NCBI RefSeq assembly: GCF_964340395.1 | Contig: NC_135552.1 | Coordinates: 10,648,194-10,712,193, forward strand | DNA: 64,000 bases | Reading direction: 5' to 3' | DNA from: Glandiceps talaboti | Taxonomy: Eukaryota > Hemichordata > Enteropneusta > Spengelidae | Shown: piece by piece, positions 42,441 to 54,237 of the stretch | Numbering within the stretch: the first letter of the stretch is position 1 | Layout of the letters: each line of letters begins with the position of its first letter | Position numbers and translations under genes: made by a program | The notes under the pieces: model-generated | Told to the model about the DNA's origin: nothing | What the model saw: only the letters and a program-made list of their open reading frames with translations | Database searches by the model: none

Positions 42441-43735
42441 GCAGATATTCTAGGTACATGCATGTGTGTCATATAAATTTTGCATTATTTACACAAAGTC
42501 TATTCCCATTTGGAAAAGAAAGGTAGTGTGGTTCGAATAATGTTCTTTGACTTTAGTAGCGCATTTAACACAATCCAGCCCCATCTCTTACCAGAAAGAT
42601 TAACGAAAATGTCCGTTAATCCATCCACTATTCTATGGATTATTAATTACTTGACAGGCCGCCCACAGTTTGTCCGTGTACAGAATCTAGTTTCAGGTAA
42701 TTTATACACAGATACAGGTGTGCCTCAAGGCACTGTACTTTCCCCATTTTTATTTTCATTGTATACAGCGATTCCCGCCATACCGATGACACCTGTGCTC
42801 TTCAGAAATTTGCAGATGACTCAACTTTGACTGGGTTTATTCAGAATGACGATGATACTATGTATAGAGAGGAAGTCGGTAATTTCGTCCAATGGTGTGA
42901 CAGAAATTTTCTGTATTTGAATGTCAGCAAGTGGAAGGAGCTGGTTATAAATTTTAAGGAAAAAGTCAACAGCAATTACACCTATTTATATCAATGATAA
43001 AGAGGTTGAGATGGCTCATTCATATAAGTATCTTGGTATGGGAATTGATGGAAAACTAAATTGGAGAGAAAATTACTGAAAATTTGTTCCAAAAATATAA
43101 CTCCCGTATGTACTGCCTTCGTAAATTGCGATCCTGACATCAGTCGTGACTTTCTGAGTAATTTCTACACATCTGTTGTGGGCAGTGTCTTGTTTTTTGG
43201 TGTTGTGTGTTGGGGAGGGAATTTGAATAAACAATTGAAAGGTGGCATAGATAAGATTGTTAAGAGAGCGGGTTCTGTGCGGTAAAAGACGAGAAATTTG
43301 AAGAGATACTAGTATACAATAAGAGAGTTTTGAAAACGCTGTTAACAATTGTAGAGAATGACCGTCATCCTTTGTATTCCACTTTTTGTGAATGTAAGAG
43401 CACTTTTAGTAAACGATTGAATTTACCAAAGATTACAACTGAGCGCTTCAGGAATTCTTTTTTACCACAGGCAATAAGAATTTTTAATGACCAGTGTTGA
43501 GCTGCAGTGCAGTGATCTTGTGGGTTTGAGTTTTAAATTATTGTAGCTGTTTAAATTTAACATTACATGTATGTGTATCTTGTTGTGTATCTGGTATAAT
43601 TGTACAGTTGTATTATTTTTGTATTTTGTGGCATTGTTGTACATACTGCTGGCAGTTTCCCAATTTCCCCTTGTGGGAAAAATAAAGTATTTATTATTAT
43701 TATAATTATTATTATTATTATTATAAATACAAAAT
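42440..43735 (+). pseudogene. Decayed CR1/L2-like non-LTR reverse transcriptase, 3' part
   Basis: One frame (42480-42770) shows RT core motifs: FFDFSSAFNTI and then TGVPQGTVLSPFLFSLYT. Another frame continues with FADDSTL, a diverged form of the catalytic F.DD box, at 42805-42830. A third (43061-43285) has FYTSVVGSVLFFGVVCWGGN and KIVKRAGSV, the C-terminal region of these enzymes, and HPLYSTF follows. At least three frameshifts or stops break it. The 3' end is AAATAAAGTATTTATTATTA, with ATT repeats, typical of L2-type elements. The endonuclease is absent. Confidence 0.85.
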
Positions 43736-44020
43736 CATAGATTGAGATGTCATTCAAAAACTCAATGTGTACTAATTAACATACCTGACTGTGCTGCATT
43801 GTCAAAATTTCCACTCAGGTCAATCAAAATGACATTTTACTTTAGAGGCAAGACTTGTTGCCCATTCCAAGATGCATTATTCTTCCCCCATACAATGCTG
43901 TGTATTCTGTATGCACCGGAGGGGGTGGGAGGGGAGGGGGTTGCATGGCTATGCAGTGGTTAAATCCTGACTGCACTGTAGTAAAATCCTTGTTTGTCAT
44001 TACTGGCGTTTAGTCTTTTT

Positions 44021-46399
44021 TAGCTCCGCTGTCAGCGAAAGCTGAAAGCGTAGCTTTAGGTATAGGTGGGTATTGAGGTATAGAGAGTAGAGTGAATCAT
44101 AGGTGTCCGTCAAACTTTTATATTTTTACTATCTACTCCATAAGTGACAGTCGGAATTCTTCGATATTTGGTGTGCATGTTCCCTGGGGGGAGGCTATTC
44201 AGATTTGTTCATGCCAAGTTGATCTGTGCCATTTTCAATTTTTTATGATTTTTTTTCATAAAAGTCATTTTCATCAACTCCTTGAAAACCTCTTATTAGA
44301 TTGCTTTGATATCTGGCGTGTTGATGCGCAGGGGGTAGCTTACTCAGATTTGTTAATTTCAAGTCAGCACATCCTCATTTTTATTTGTTATGATTTTTTT
44401 TTTGTAATTTGAAAAAAAAATGAATATGTTAATGAGCATAATGACCGACGCCATATTGGAAATCAGTCGACGAGACTTTAAGTAAACTGCCACTTTTCAA
44501 AAGACACTATTGACGTCAAACAAGCAATGTAATATGTGCTATAGTCATAACTCTACGCATTGGGCGCCCAAATGACAAGCGTTTGTTCGAAACAGGGTTG
44601 TAAACTTCAAATCCAATTCTGCACCCTTCTACATTATCAGCCAATCCGCAACATCCTCATTTGCATACTCTATCCTGATTCGACCAGAAGCTGAAGGTGA
44701 CCTCATTCGACCGAGCGATTTTCCACAGCAAGTATCTTGAGTATCAACACAGGACGTTCTTAGTACTCACTAAAATCACACTTCAGACCCACTATAAAAG
44801 TGTGATGTTTTCAGATAACATGTAACTTGTGGTTAATTCTATATTGTCGTGCAATTTGGAATGACAGTGAACCAGAATTCAGACAACTTGCGTAAGGAAG
44901 GGCATGCCAGGCATGCGGTTGAAGTTTAAATATGGCCGACAGTTCACATGTAAAGTTAAACGACATGAACGTGTCTTGCCTTTCCAAAATGCAAATATTT
45001 GGCAAGTAAAAATAATTAAAATAATTACAACTTTAATTTGGCTTCAGACTTTGCATTATGTTTTGCGTATCTTTCCCCGTTTTACATGTAAATCCGAAAA
45101 GGTTCTCTCTCATCATGTCATCAGTGTCAGTGATCATACCGCGCGGGGTAGTCCTCGGGTGCACGAATACCTCCGTATGCAAGCAGGACTACGTGCGGGG
45201 CTGCTTTGAGTACGAGCGAAGTGAGGCATGTTGAGGTATTTTGTTGAGAATTATAAATATTGCGAAATGTCAAGTACAAGGTTTAAATACAATGGAATGA
45301 TGAAAAAAATGGCTGAGTCTGCTGACAGGCGCCGGTCACAAAAAACACTGTGAATTAAAATATCAGACGATGTACATGTATGTATTAATCGCCGACAATC
45401 CACCCGTATGCACGAGGGACTAACCCGGAAGCAAGTCGTTGTCAGCCATACGTTACAGTGGTAACATCGTCCGAGAAATCGCAGCGTTCAGAGTGTCATT
45501 ATTCACAGAATTGTTGTTTTCGAGTGAAAACCCGTCTTGAATTGTATAACTCTAACAAATGAAGACATGTCAAGTTATATTTTGAAAGTTGTATCGCTAG
45601 TTTGAGACGATTTTCTCACGTACTATAGTACTATCGAGGCTTACTTGGAAGTAGTAGGACCTTCCAGTTCATCGGGAAGTTTAGCCAGTCCGATAATTCT
45701 TTCTGGTTTAGTTTACAACACTTTTGATCACGCAGATTTTGTTGTTGTGATGAAAAGAAATTAAAAAAAGATCATTTCAACCATTTCGTTGTGTTTTCTT
45801 TGTGAAAGGTAACCGAACATGAACGAGTGTTACCACTGTAACGTATGGCTGAGAATGACTCTCTTCCGGGTACTTGAGATTGTCGCCGTACGGAAACTAA
45901 GATGGCGATTAATACATTTCTTCCCTATATATATCTACCACAACTAGAACAAGTTGAATGTTGTTGACTTTGTAAATTTGTTAGAAAATTGAAATTCAAA
46001 TTGCCTCAAAATTATTTTAGATCCCTAGTTTATTTCATTCTTCATTAAAATTTTCCAGGGTTACAGCTGTAAGACACTGGAATTACTTATAGCCAACCTC
46101 AAAATCCTCTTTTTTTCTTTTTCTTGTGTGCATTTCCCAGTCATTTTTTTCTGAGATTTTGTGCAATTTTTCATAACAGTAGATTTTTGTTATAAAATGG
46201 TGACTATGGTATAAAAGTACAATACATTACCAACTTCTGTGTAAAATGTGTTTTATAGTGAGACATCATATGAAACCACTAACCACTTTATTGCATCGCT
46301 AAAACAAAACTGCATAGTGACTCGAAGAGCTGAAGACCTGAACCACTTCTACATGTCACCAAAATAAAAAATTAAATTAAAAAAAAAACAGCGGAGCTA
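44021..46399. mobile_element. Repeat block bounded by inverted TAGCTCCGCTGT / ACAGCGGAGCTA
   Basis: The 12-bp ends (44021-44032 and 46388-46399) are exact inverted copies, preceded by T-rich and A-rich flanks respectively. The interior is noncoding and contains a nested foldback element. Such T-run plus AGCTC ends recur in invertebrate genomes. Whether this is one element or two facing ends is not certain. Confidence 0.45.
45380..45917. mobile_element. Nested foldback MITE, about 90-bp imperfect arms
   Basis: Arms 45380-45465 and 45829-45917 both read ATGTATTAATCGCC at the outer edge and CAGCCATACGTTACAGTGGT inside. The right arm has a 20-bp insertion. No ORF. Confidence 0.75.
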
Positions 46400-46761
46400 T
46401 TCTGACCGATAGGTCGCTTGTTCTGTAAAATTATTCGCAAGTAAAGAGGTCAACATGTCTTTCCCTCATTTCATGATGAAAATCGTATTCAACCTGAAAA
46501 TTGACTATAGAGAAGGGAGCGTCCTATGCCATGAGGCTTATCTCAACATTTTTTTTGGAAAATATGAAAATGAAGGCATATTTTTAATCAGAAAATGAAC
46601 AGATATGGCAAAACAAAATTGCATGGTCCTACATTTTATATTTACTACACAGAAGTCAGTCAGTCAACACTCACTCTTTCATCTCTAGAGGACAGTGAAA
46701 CAGAATTTGCATTAATCTAGTTTTATGATTCTAGGTTTTTTTGTTTGTTTTTATTTCACAG

Positions 46762-47091
46762 GCACCATGTTGAATCTCATCCTGCTGTGCGTTATCATCT
46801 TCATTCTGTATTGCATCGTTGATTGGTTGCTAAGGTTACCAGTCATCCAAGGCATCCCCTCTAAATATGTACTGATCACAGGATGCGACACAGGATTTGG
46901 TAACCAACTAGCCGTGAGATTAGATAAAAAGGGGTTTAATGTCATAGCAGCGTGTCTGACGGACCGAGGAGCAAATGAATTGAAGAATGTGACAACAGAA
47001 AGGTTGAAAACTGTGAAAATGGATGTTACCAGTAGCAACAGCATAAAACAAGCCTATTTAGAAGTGAAAAGGTTTCTCCCTGAAAATACAG
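46762..47091 (+). CDS. SDR copy 1, coding exon 1
   Basis: Acceptor TTTCACAG ends at 46761; donor GTAACT. It encodes the membrane anchor and Rossmann beta1-alphaA-beta2, ending in a split Gly109 codon. Confidence 0.9.
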
Positions 47092-47637
47092 GTAACTCAA
47101 AAGTCTAAGTTTCTTTTATTTTATTTTATTGACGCTCTTCTGAGACCAGAATACCTTTTAGTGCACAGACATTGTTAGAGGTAGGATAGTTTGAGTTAAG
47201 GGGTACGACTTTTGTCGTAAATTTTTAGTTTTGAGTTAAGGGGTACAACTTCTGTCGAGAATTTTTAGTTTGAGTTAAGGGGTATGATTTATGTCATGAA
47301 TTTTAAGTTTGAGTTAAGGGATACGACTTCTGTTGGGAATTTTTAGTTTAAGTTAAGGGATACGACTTCTGTTGGGAATTTTTAGTTTAAGTTAAGGGAT
47401 ACGACTTCTGTTGGGAATTTTCAGTTTGAGTTAAGGGGTATGATTTATGTCATGATTTTTTAGTTTGAGTTAAGGGGTATGATTTATGTCATGAATTTTT
47501 AGTTTGAGTTAAGGGGTATGAGTCTATGACTTCTGACGTAAAACTAATTTCTTACAAAAGGCATAAGTCAAGATACCAACACATACAAAAAAATGTGTGT
47601 GAATGCATGTGTTTGTGTGTGTGCTGATATGTATGTG

Positions 47638-47693
<56 letters not shown>

Positions 47694-50600
47694 ATATGAT
47701 TATTGGCACTATTTTTGAAAACGACTTTCTTCATCAAAAAGCAGACCATTTAAGACATAAAGATTATTTTTGTGTAATAACTATCTCATTATTTTGACAG
47801 GCCTTTGGGGAGTTGTGAATAATGCAGGTGTGACATCATTAGGAGGACCATGTGATTGGCATAGGAGAGAACACTATGAGAAATGTTTTAGTGTTAATGT
47901 GTTTGGTGTGGTAGATGTCACTATAACATTTCTTCCACTTCTAAAGAAGGCTCAAGGTAGAATAGTCAACGTGTCTAGTATAGTTGGACGCTTGGCAGTA
48001 TCTGGGCCGTATTCCATGTCCAAATTTGGAGTCGAGTCTTTCTCAGATGGTCTCAGGTAAGATCATTTCAGAACATTTTTTGCTAATCCTAAAGTGCCGA
48101 CAAGCTTACCATGGTGTTTGCTCTGGACATTTTAGATATTTTATGTATATAAAGAAACCACAACTACGTCAAGAATTATACAAAATTGATTGTAGATTTG
48201 GTGTATAATATCCTTAGACAATGACTGTCAGTGTGAGATAAAATAAAACGTGACATTCAAATATCACATTTACTCATTAGGGGAAACTATTTAACATGTC
48301 AAAGGTCATGGTTTCATTTACATCAACTGAAATGATGGAACTGTTAGCACTATAGGTCCCTGCTACAATTAACAGTAATTATGGGGGGGGGGGGGGGATT
48401 ATTGCCTGATACAATGTTGTATGTTTATATCATAGACATAAGAAACTCAATTGGATGCTCATCACAATCAACAATCTTTATTGCAGCAAATGTAGTTTTA
48501 AAAAAAATAAATAAACTTTAGTTTCTTTGTTTATGTAGACATACAATTTGTCTACCCGGATATCTACAAAGCAAATGCCACAATCTGTGAGTAAATCTGC
48601 AACCATTGTATTTCACAGCAATCTAGTGACAGTTGTGAAATAATTCCCCAAAGTTGATCAGTTTCTCAAAAATCTTTGATTAATTTTCGCAAATAACTTT
48701 GATCAGCGTTTTTGATAAGTTGACTAATAAACTCAGTTCCCAGAAATATTTTTGACTACTTTCAAAGAATTTCTTTGAAGAACTGTTATGTTACCTTTTG
48801 ATTTGCAGAACATTTGATCACTTTCTTTGAAGAAGTTTGCAACTTTCCAAAAGACTTTTTGATCAGCTTCATCAAAGAACTTTGTAACTTTTGAAAAGAA
48901 CTTTGATCACTTTCTGTAAAGAAATGTGTTAATTCAATAATTTAGGTTTTTTTAAAAAAAACTTAGCCAATAAATCTAAAAACAAAAAAGCTGTTTCCAA
49001 TAACCTGACCAACCCTTTTTAAAAAATTTAAAAAGTAATATATAATAAAATTCCGACCTACTTATTGTATTTTCTGAAGTCACGTTATCGGAAAGCAAAC
49101 ATTTTATTTTTATTTTGCCTATTATAATGTGAAAAATATAGCAATTTTTTTCAACTTTTTTACAAATCTTTCATTCTTTCTACTTTTTTCAATAGGGTTA
49201 GTATGAAATGTTTTGGTTTATCTGTTAGTATTATTGAGCCAGGATTTTTCAAAACAAACATTGTCTCTGAAAGCAATATGATTGTTCCAATGAAAAATAT
49301 GTGGAATGAATTAACTCCTGAAGTCCAAGAAGAATATGGAAAAGAGTGTTTTGATGCATGTGAGTATTAGCCTATAAAAGGTATACAAAGTCGTACATAC
49401 TACCAAAATCAAGAGAGTATAGAGTTTCAGTTTAAATAGTCAGCACGGTGTTTTGATGCATGTGAGTATGAGCCTTTAAAAGGTATACAAAGTTGTACAT
49501 ACTACCAAAATCAAGAGAATATAGAGTTTCAGTTAGTCAGCACGGTGTTTTGATGCATGTGAGTATGAGCCTTTAAAAGGTATACAAAGTCATACATACT
49601 ACCAAAATCAAGAGAGTATAGAGTTTCAGTTAGTGAGCACGGTGTTTTGATGCATGTGAGTATTAACCTTTAAAAGGTATACAAAGTCATACATACTACC
49701 AAAATCAAGAGAGTATAGAGTTTCAGTTAGTGAGCACGGTGTTTTGATGCATGTGAGTATTAACCTTTAAAAGGTATACAAAGTCATACATACTACCAAA
49801 ATCAAGAGAGTATAGAGTTTCAGTTAGACAGCACGGTGTTTTGATGCATGTAAGTATTAATCTTTAAAAGGTATACAAAGTCATACATACTACCAAAATC
49901 AAGAGAGTATAGAGTTTCAGTTAGTGAGCACAGTGTTTTGATACATGTGAGTATTAACCTTTAAAAGGTATACAAAGTCATACATACTACCAAAATCAAG
50001 AGAGTATAGAGTTTCAGTTACCGGTAGTCAGCACAATGTTTTTTATGTATCTCACACAAGGTTATTAGTTACTAACCAAAATACTTGACTGTAAGATATG
50101 TCATGGCACTCTACCCTCAACAGTCTTCTCTATCCGGAGACGTTCGCTGGTCCCTGAGTTATCAAGTGATGTATCAGTTCGTGTGAGACTGCAGGTAACT
50201 ATAGTAATTGCCATCTTGGATCTGCCATATTGAATTACCATGGGATATGCATACAGTTCCACCACTCTTTGCAGTATATTTTTGGTCGGTCAGTCATCTC
50301 AGCCAAAGAAAGCACAAGATATGATTACTAGTTACCTGCGAATTGCGAATGTACGCAATGGGCACAAGGACCAGCGAATCCGAAGAGATTGACTGATGTG
50401 TGAGCTAGGGTGCCCTGTCATGTTGTACACATCATGTCACTCCACCCTCACTGGCCTGCTCTATCCTGAAAGGGGTTGACCGATGTTTGAGGGTGCCCTG
50501 TCACAGTGTACCTAACAGACTACCAAAATACAGACACTGCAGATAATATAATTTATAAAATGATAATGTTATTTCACTGTGAATGCGAATCAACATCACT

Positions 50601-51267
50601 GGCGGATGTGACAAGGCAGATTCAAACGCAAAACTGTTTATTTTTGTGTTCACAGTGAGATAAAATATAACACTTCATATGTATGCACACTATGAAGGTC
50701 TGTTTTTTGATTGACAATTTGTAGCAAAAATCCGTGTGTGAGACATAAAAGTGTTATATCGCGTAAAACTCTATACACTCTTAGTGTTGGTAGTGAGATT
50801 ACAGATACAGATAAGAGATGACTTGTTCCAAAGTTATTGTTTTGTCTGACAATCTGTGATCTAATAAAGACTGCACCAGGGTTAGTTGATCGCAATATTG
50901 TACGAGAACCAAACAAAAGATAGATTCCATTGTAATCTTGTGAAGAGATTACTTGTGATCAACTAACCAATCACTGACATCCTGTATCACTATGGTAACC
51001 TTTGATATTCCGTGTTTCATTCTTTCAGTTATTAAACATACGAATAAAGCTGTGGAATGGTGTTCAACAAAGACCTATTTAGTGGTGGATGCCATGGAAC
51101 ACGCATTATCATCAGTTAGGCCAAAGAGAAGATACAGCGTTGGATTAGATGCTAAAGTCTTCTGGATTCCATTGTCTCTTTTGCCTGCCTGGATCAGCGA
51201 TCCCATTCACATTAAATTGTCTAACTTTCAACTGCCTAAAATGATGAAGACATTAACCGAGAGATAA
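46762..51267 (+). CDS. Microsomal short-chain dehydrogenase, RDH/HSD17B6/DHRS9-like, copy 1
   Basis: It is predicted to oxidise or reduce a retinol, steroid or other secondary alcohol with NAD(P) at the endoplasmic reticulum membrane. Coding exons: 46767-47091, 47801-48056, 49196-49359, 51029-51267, all GT-AG; total 328 codons including the stop, so 327 residues, against about 317 for the family. Residues 2-18 form a hydrophobic anchor, followed by [15 protein letters not shown] (38-45) is the cofactor loop; NNAG is at 115-118; the catalytic residues Asn141, Ser168, Tyr179 and Lys183 are intact. EPGFFKTN and [11 protein letters not shown] are family hallmarks of the C-terminal substrate region. 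The ATG at 46767 (CACCATG) lies 5 bp after an acceptor, so an untranslated upstream exon must exist. The upstream in-frame ATG at 46725 lies in the intron. Substrate cannot be told from sequence. Confidence 0.93.
47092..47800. repeat. SDR copy 1 intron 1: minisatellite and (GT)n
   Basis: About seven copies of a 46-bp unit (TTTGAGTTAAGGGGTAYGAC, then TTTTAG) lie at 47185-47525, followed by a (GT)n run at 47636-47690. Confidence 0.85.
47801..48056 (+). CDS. SDR copy 1, coding exon 2 (catalytic)
   Basis: 256 nt, acceptor TTGACAG, donor GTAAGA. It encodes residues 109-194: [10 protein letters not shown], the Asn-Ser-Tyr-Lys tetrad and SDGLR. Confidence 0.93.
48057..49195. other. SDR copy 1 intron 2
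   Basis: Contains a poly-G run (48383-48397) and diverged AT-rich repeats built on CTTTGATCA / AAAGAACTTTG (48640-48930). Confidence 0.55.
49196..49359 (+). CDS. SDR copy 1, coding exon 3
   Basis: 164 nt, acceptor TCAATAG, donor GTGAGT. It encodes IEPGFFKTN and [13 protein letters not shown]. The identical length in copy 2 supports both boundaries. Its 3' end and donor form the first unit of the downstream tandem array. Confidence 0.9.
49347..50040. repeat. 97-bp tandem array carrying copies of the exon 3 splice donor
   Basis: Seven full units plus a decayed eighth (donor-like GATGCATGTGAGTAT at about 49354, 49455, 49552, 49648, 49746, 49843 and 49940; variants GTAAGT and GATACATGTGAGT). 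The first unit overlaps the authentic exon 3 end. Each unit also has GAGTTTCAGTTAG, an acceptor-like string, 26 nt or so before the donor. Confidence 0.92.
50041..51028. other. SDR copy 1 intron 3, right part
   Basis: Contains a pair of related segments with CTCTACCCTCAACAGTCTTC / CTCCACCCTCACTGGCCTGC. No gene seen. Confidence 0.45.
51029..51267 (+). CDS. SDR copy 1, coding exon 4 (C-terminus)
   Basis: Acceptor TCTTTCAG, stop TAA at 51265-51267. It encodes [20 protein letters not shown] and [18 protein letters not shown], the C-terminal substrate-binding and membrane-associated segment of the SDR9C group. Confidence 0.92.
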
Positions 51268-51657
51268 CCAATTTGAAAGTACCAGACTGAGCATATCTAT
51301 GACAAAGGTGATTATTTTTGCACCAATTTAAATGAGAGATCAAAGAGAAACTATGTCTTCAGAAAAAAATTTGTAACCACCGTTAAAGGGGAAGAATATC
51401 TCTTTGTGCAATGTTTTAGTATGGTATGTTTATTAATTAAAATATTTGATTTCTTTCGTACTCCAAGAAAACGGTTTAAATTTATCTTTAACAAACACAT
51501 TCATATAAAATGCTCAAAAATATGGCCTGTTCCTCATTTATTTAATATAAGAATGGGATAATTATATGATTTCCTTCAAAGAAGAGATTCCCATTTTGGT
51601 ATCTTTGGAATATACTGTTTGTCACAACATGGCCGCCAGGTCCCTTCATGTGTGCAG

Positions 51658-51712
51658 GAATCAAAGGTCAGGTCAGGTCAAGCCAGGTCAGGTCAGGTCA
51701 GGTCAAGTCAGG
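51658..51712. repeat. GGTCA pentamer array
   Basis: AGGTCAGGTCAGGTCA-type repeats, about 390 bp after the SDR copy 1 stop. A complementary TGACC run is at 25218-25243. Confidence 0.8.
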
Positions 51713-51884
51713 ATTACTACAGTTAGGCAAATCTACATTTCTAACCTCAGGGAGTATGAATTCTATATCATAAACTTATCATTATAATTTATTGTATTGT
51801 GTAGGTATAATGATATGAAAATACACAGGGAAGTCATTATAATAAGAAAATACACACGGAAGTCATTATTAAGTTTTGAAGATT

Positions 51885-52110
51885 TTAATAGGTACTCAAT
51901 GCAATCCTGATTACAATCTGATGTAGTGAATATGGCTCTATTTCATTAATATACACTTCTATTTCCTTTGTTTGTTGATTTTGTTGTTCCAAAAATTGTC
52001 TCTTAATTTCTGCCATCTGACCGATTACCATGAGCTCACATTCAGATCTTGCACATACTCGTAGCCAATCAAAATCCCACCTTAATAGAGTTGATACTAC
52101 AGGATTGAAG
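51885..52110 (-). CDS. Possible terminal exon of an unrecognised minus-strand gene
   Basis: An open frame ending at a TAA at 51885 follows an acceptor-like GTTTTGATGTGTCAG. It encodes WDFDWLRVCARSECELMVIG, a Gln/Glu-rich helix (EIKRQFLEQQNQQTKEIEV) and IEPYSLHQIVIRIAL. The composition looks more protein-like than neighbouring ORFs, but I do not recognise the family and found no upstream exons. It may be chance. Confidence 0.28.
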
Positions 52111-52139
52111 TTGAAAACAAACTGACACATCAAAACAAG

Positions 52140-53600
52140 AACAATGTATTGTTGTCTGGACTCAAGCTCTGTTCGAACAGAGTGTGCTGAGGTACTGTCC
52201 GATAAGTTTTCAGTGTATTAAGCCACATGCTCATTGGTAGAGTGGGTCGACATGTCAGATTTGAACATTAAATCCTATTAAGTCAGTCAGATGTAGAGAG
52301 AAAGTGACCATATTTAAACATATAAGACAGCAGACTTTATTCAAACAAAAGACAGGTAATGATAATAATAATAATAGTGAATAAAAAGCCACTCACTACA
52401 TCAGATATTTATCAGGTACGCAATCCTATCCATAGACATATAAATTGTCTGTCTAGGGGTGAAAATTGAATTTTTTTTTGTAAATTCGTAAATTTTGTTG
52501 TGTTATATGCAACAACATATGATGTAGTTGGTCATGTGATCAAGTTCTGCATGCAGTAAAGCTCAGTGGTCGTGAGTTGTGACATCTTCAGTACACATCT
52601 CAAAATCTGTTGTGTGTGGCGAACAGGATGATTTGAATGACCCCTGCTCTTTACAGCAACAAAGGACAGAAAGAGAAGTAAATTAGTACATAGAACATAT
52701 CAAACCATTGATATTATCTTGCGATTACAAAACATGATGCCTGGAAAAAAATCATGAAACTTTTGATCTTTATTGTCAAACTCTTGTTTGTAAACATCCC
52801 AAAACATATGGGCACCGAAGATGTGCAGCGCACGATCCCCCTGAGCATTTAACCCAAATTTTGACTAACAGAGGTTGTAAAAAAGTAGTCGGTTTGTACA
52901 GAAATTGATATAAGTTTAAATTTACTTCCATAAAGAGTGAATCATTGAGTTTTTAATCGACAAATGAATACTGGTACTAATGCTCAAAACATATTATTGT
53001 TTTCTTGTTAAAGTTGTACCATTTTACATGGTGATTCGTTGATTGTTTATTATTAATTAATTAATTCAATAACGCACAAAAAAATTGTTAATTTAACTAT
53101 AAAGATAATTTTTAACCATGATTATAATTCTCTTGTTTGATAAAAACCATTTTCTCAGGCTTCATACATTCCAGTTAATTAAAGTCACATTGGTCGTCTG
53201 ATGTGCATATATGAATGAAGCACTTTTTGAAATGATGTGTTGGTAAAGAAAATATGCCACGTACATTGCTTACTAGCTGATCCCAAATTCGAACCATTAC
53301 ATTGAATTTTTACTTATTTGCATGCTGGATGAGTTCACTTTAGAAAACTTCTTTTATAAATTATGTAAATTTCTTCTCAGCCAGCCCAAGTGAACTCTGA
53401 CTTTATGCAAATTAGGCTGAATTCAACATGGTGGTTGGAACCTTAGACCTTTTTTTAGTGGTCTGAGTTGGACGTTACGAGACTACCACCAAGGGCATGT
53501 TCAGGATTAAAACCATTTGTAGTTTGTTAGCCAGCCTGTCAACTGTGCTAGCTCTTGTCAACTATGAGAGTAAGCATAGTCACAAATCAGCATAGTCAAA
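52140..53600. other. Intergenic, AT-rich
   Basis: No gene, transposon or tandem repeat recognised. Confidence 0.45.
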
Positions 53601-53658
53601 GAATAACGATTCGCAAACACTTTTTCTCATGGACCTGCCCATTGTGTTCTCATACAAA

Positions 53659-53734
53659 ATGGCTGAACACGGTTTTGATCTGAGCGGAGTTTTAGACAAA
53701 GAGAACTTTAACCCCGATCCAAGTTCCTGTTACA
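53659..53734 (+). CDS. Candidate first coding exon with KEN-box-like motif
   Basis: ATGG in good context (ACAAAATGG) opens MAEHGFDLSGVLDKENFNPD, followed by PSSCY and a possible donor GTAAAG at 53735. DKENFNP fits KENxxP, the APC/C-Cdh1 degron form found in cell-cycle proteins. No continuing exon was found before 59 kb, and the frame beyond the donor looks noncoding. It could be a chance ORF or a gene fragment. Confidence 0.3.
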
Positions 53735-54237
53735 GTAAAGAATATGTATCAGTGAACAAGAGTACGGTGTATATAGCCTGTGATGTTTATTGTAATTATG
53801 GGATATATGCTGTTAGAACATTATGGCAAATGTTATTTGAGCATCGCTAGTTACTGACTATGTCTTTGCAGCATGGGCTCGCAAGGTATGTTTATCGGGT
53901 AACTGCCATATTGTAATAGCCAATTATTTCAAGTATTGTCAAAATAGCATTCATTTCTGATTTATTATAAAGGGTCTCAGTCACAAAGACCTGCATACAA
54001 AATATGTCTTGCCGTTCACAACTTTCACTGTGAAGTAAAATATTTCATATAACGATAAATATTAGAATTCTTTCAGGCACCAGAGCTGTGTAGATAATTG
54101 TCTAGATTTGAGATTAAAATTCAAATCTTTGGATGGAAAAGGTGTCTTTAAAAAAATAAACATTAATGTATGTCATAGACAATATCTACATCTACTGTCA
54201 GTGTGAATGCATGCATGCCTGTATGATTATGATAACA

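Noticed and set aside
44904-45209. 101-codon ORF in the repeat block
   Set aside because: No recognisable domain, lies in repetitive DNA, composition not protein-like.
46725-46766. Earlier in-frame ATG for SDR copy 1
   Set aside because: It lies in the intron before the TTTCACAG acceptor; the family length and the copy 2 alignment favour 46767.
46751-47044. Minus-strand ORF opposite SDR copy 1 exon 1 (and 59485-59745 opposite copy 2)
   Set aside because: Antisense shadows of conserved coding exons, appearing at the same place in both paralogues for that reason.
47984-48208. Second frame through SDR copy 1 exon 2
   Set aside because: Out of frame with the YSMSK active-site reading and runs into the intron.
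49347-50040. CRISPR-like regular repeats
   Set aside because: The units are contiguous with no unique spacers, and the DNA is eukaryotic; it is an ordinary tandem array.
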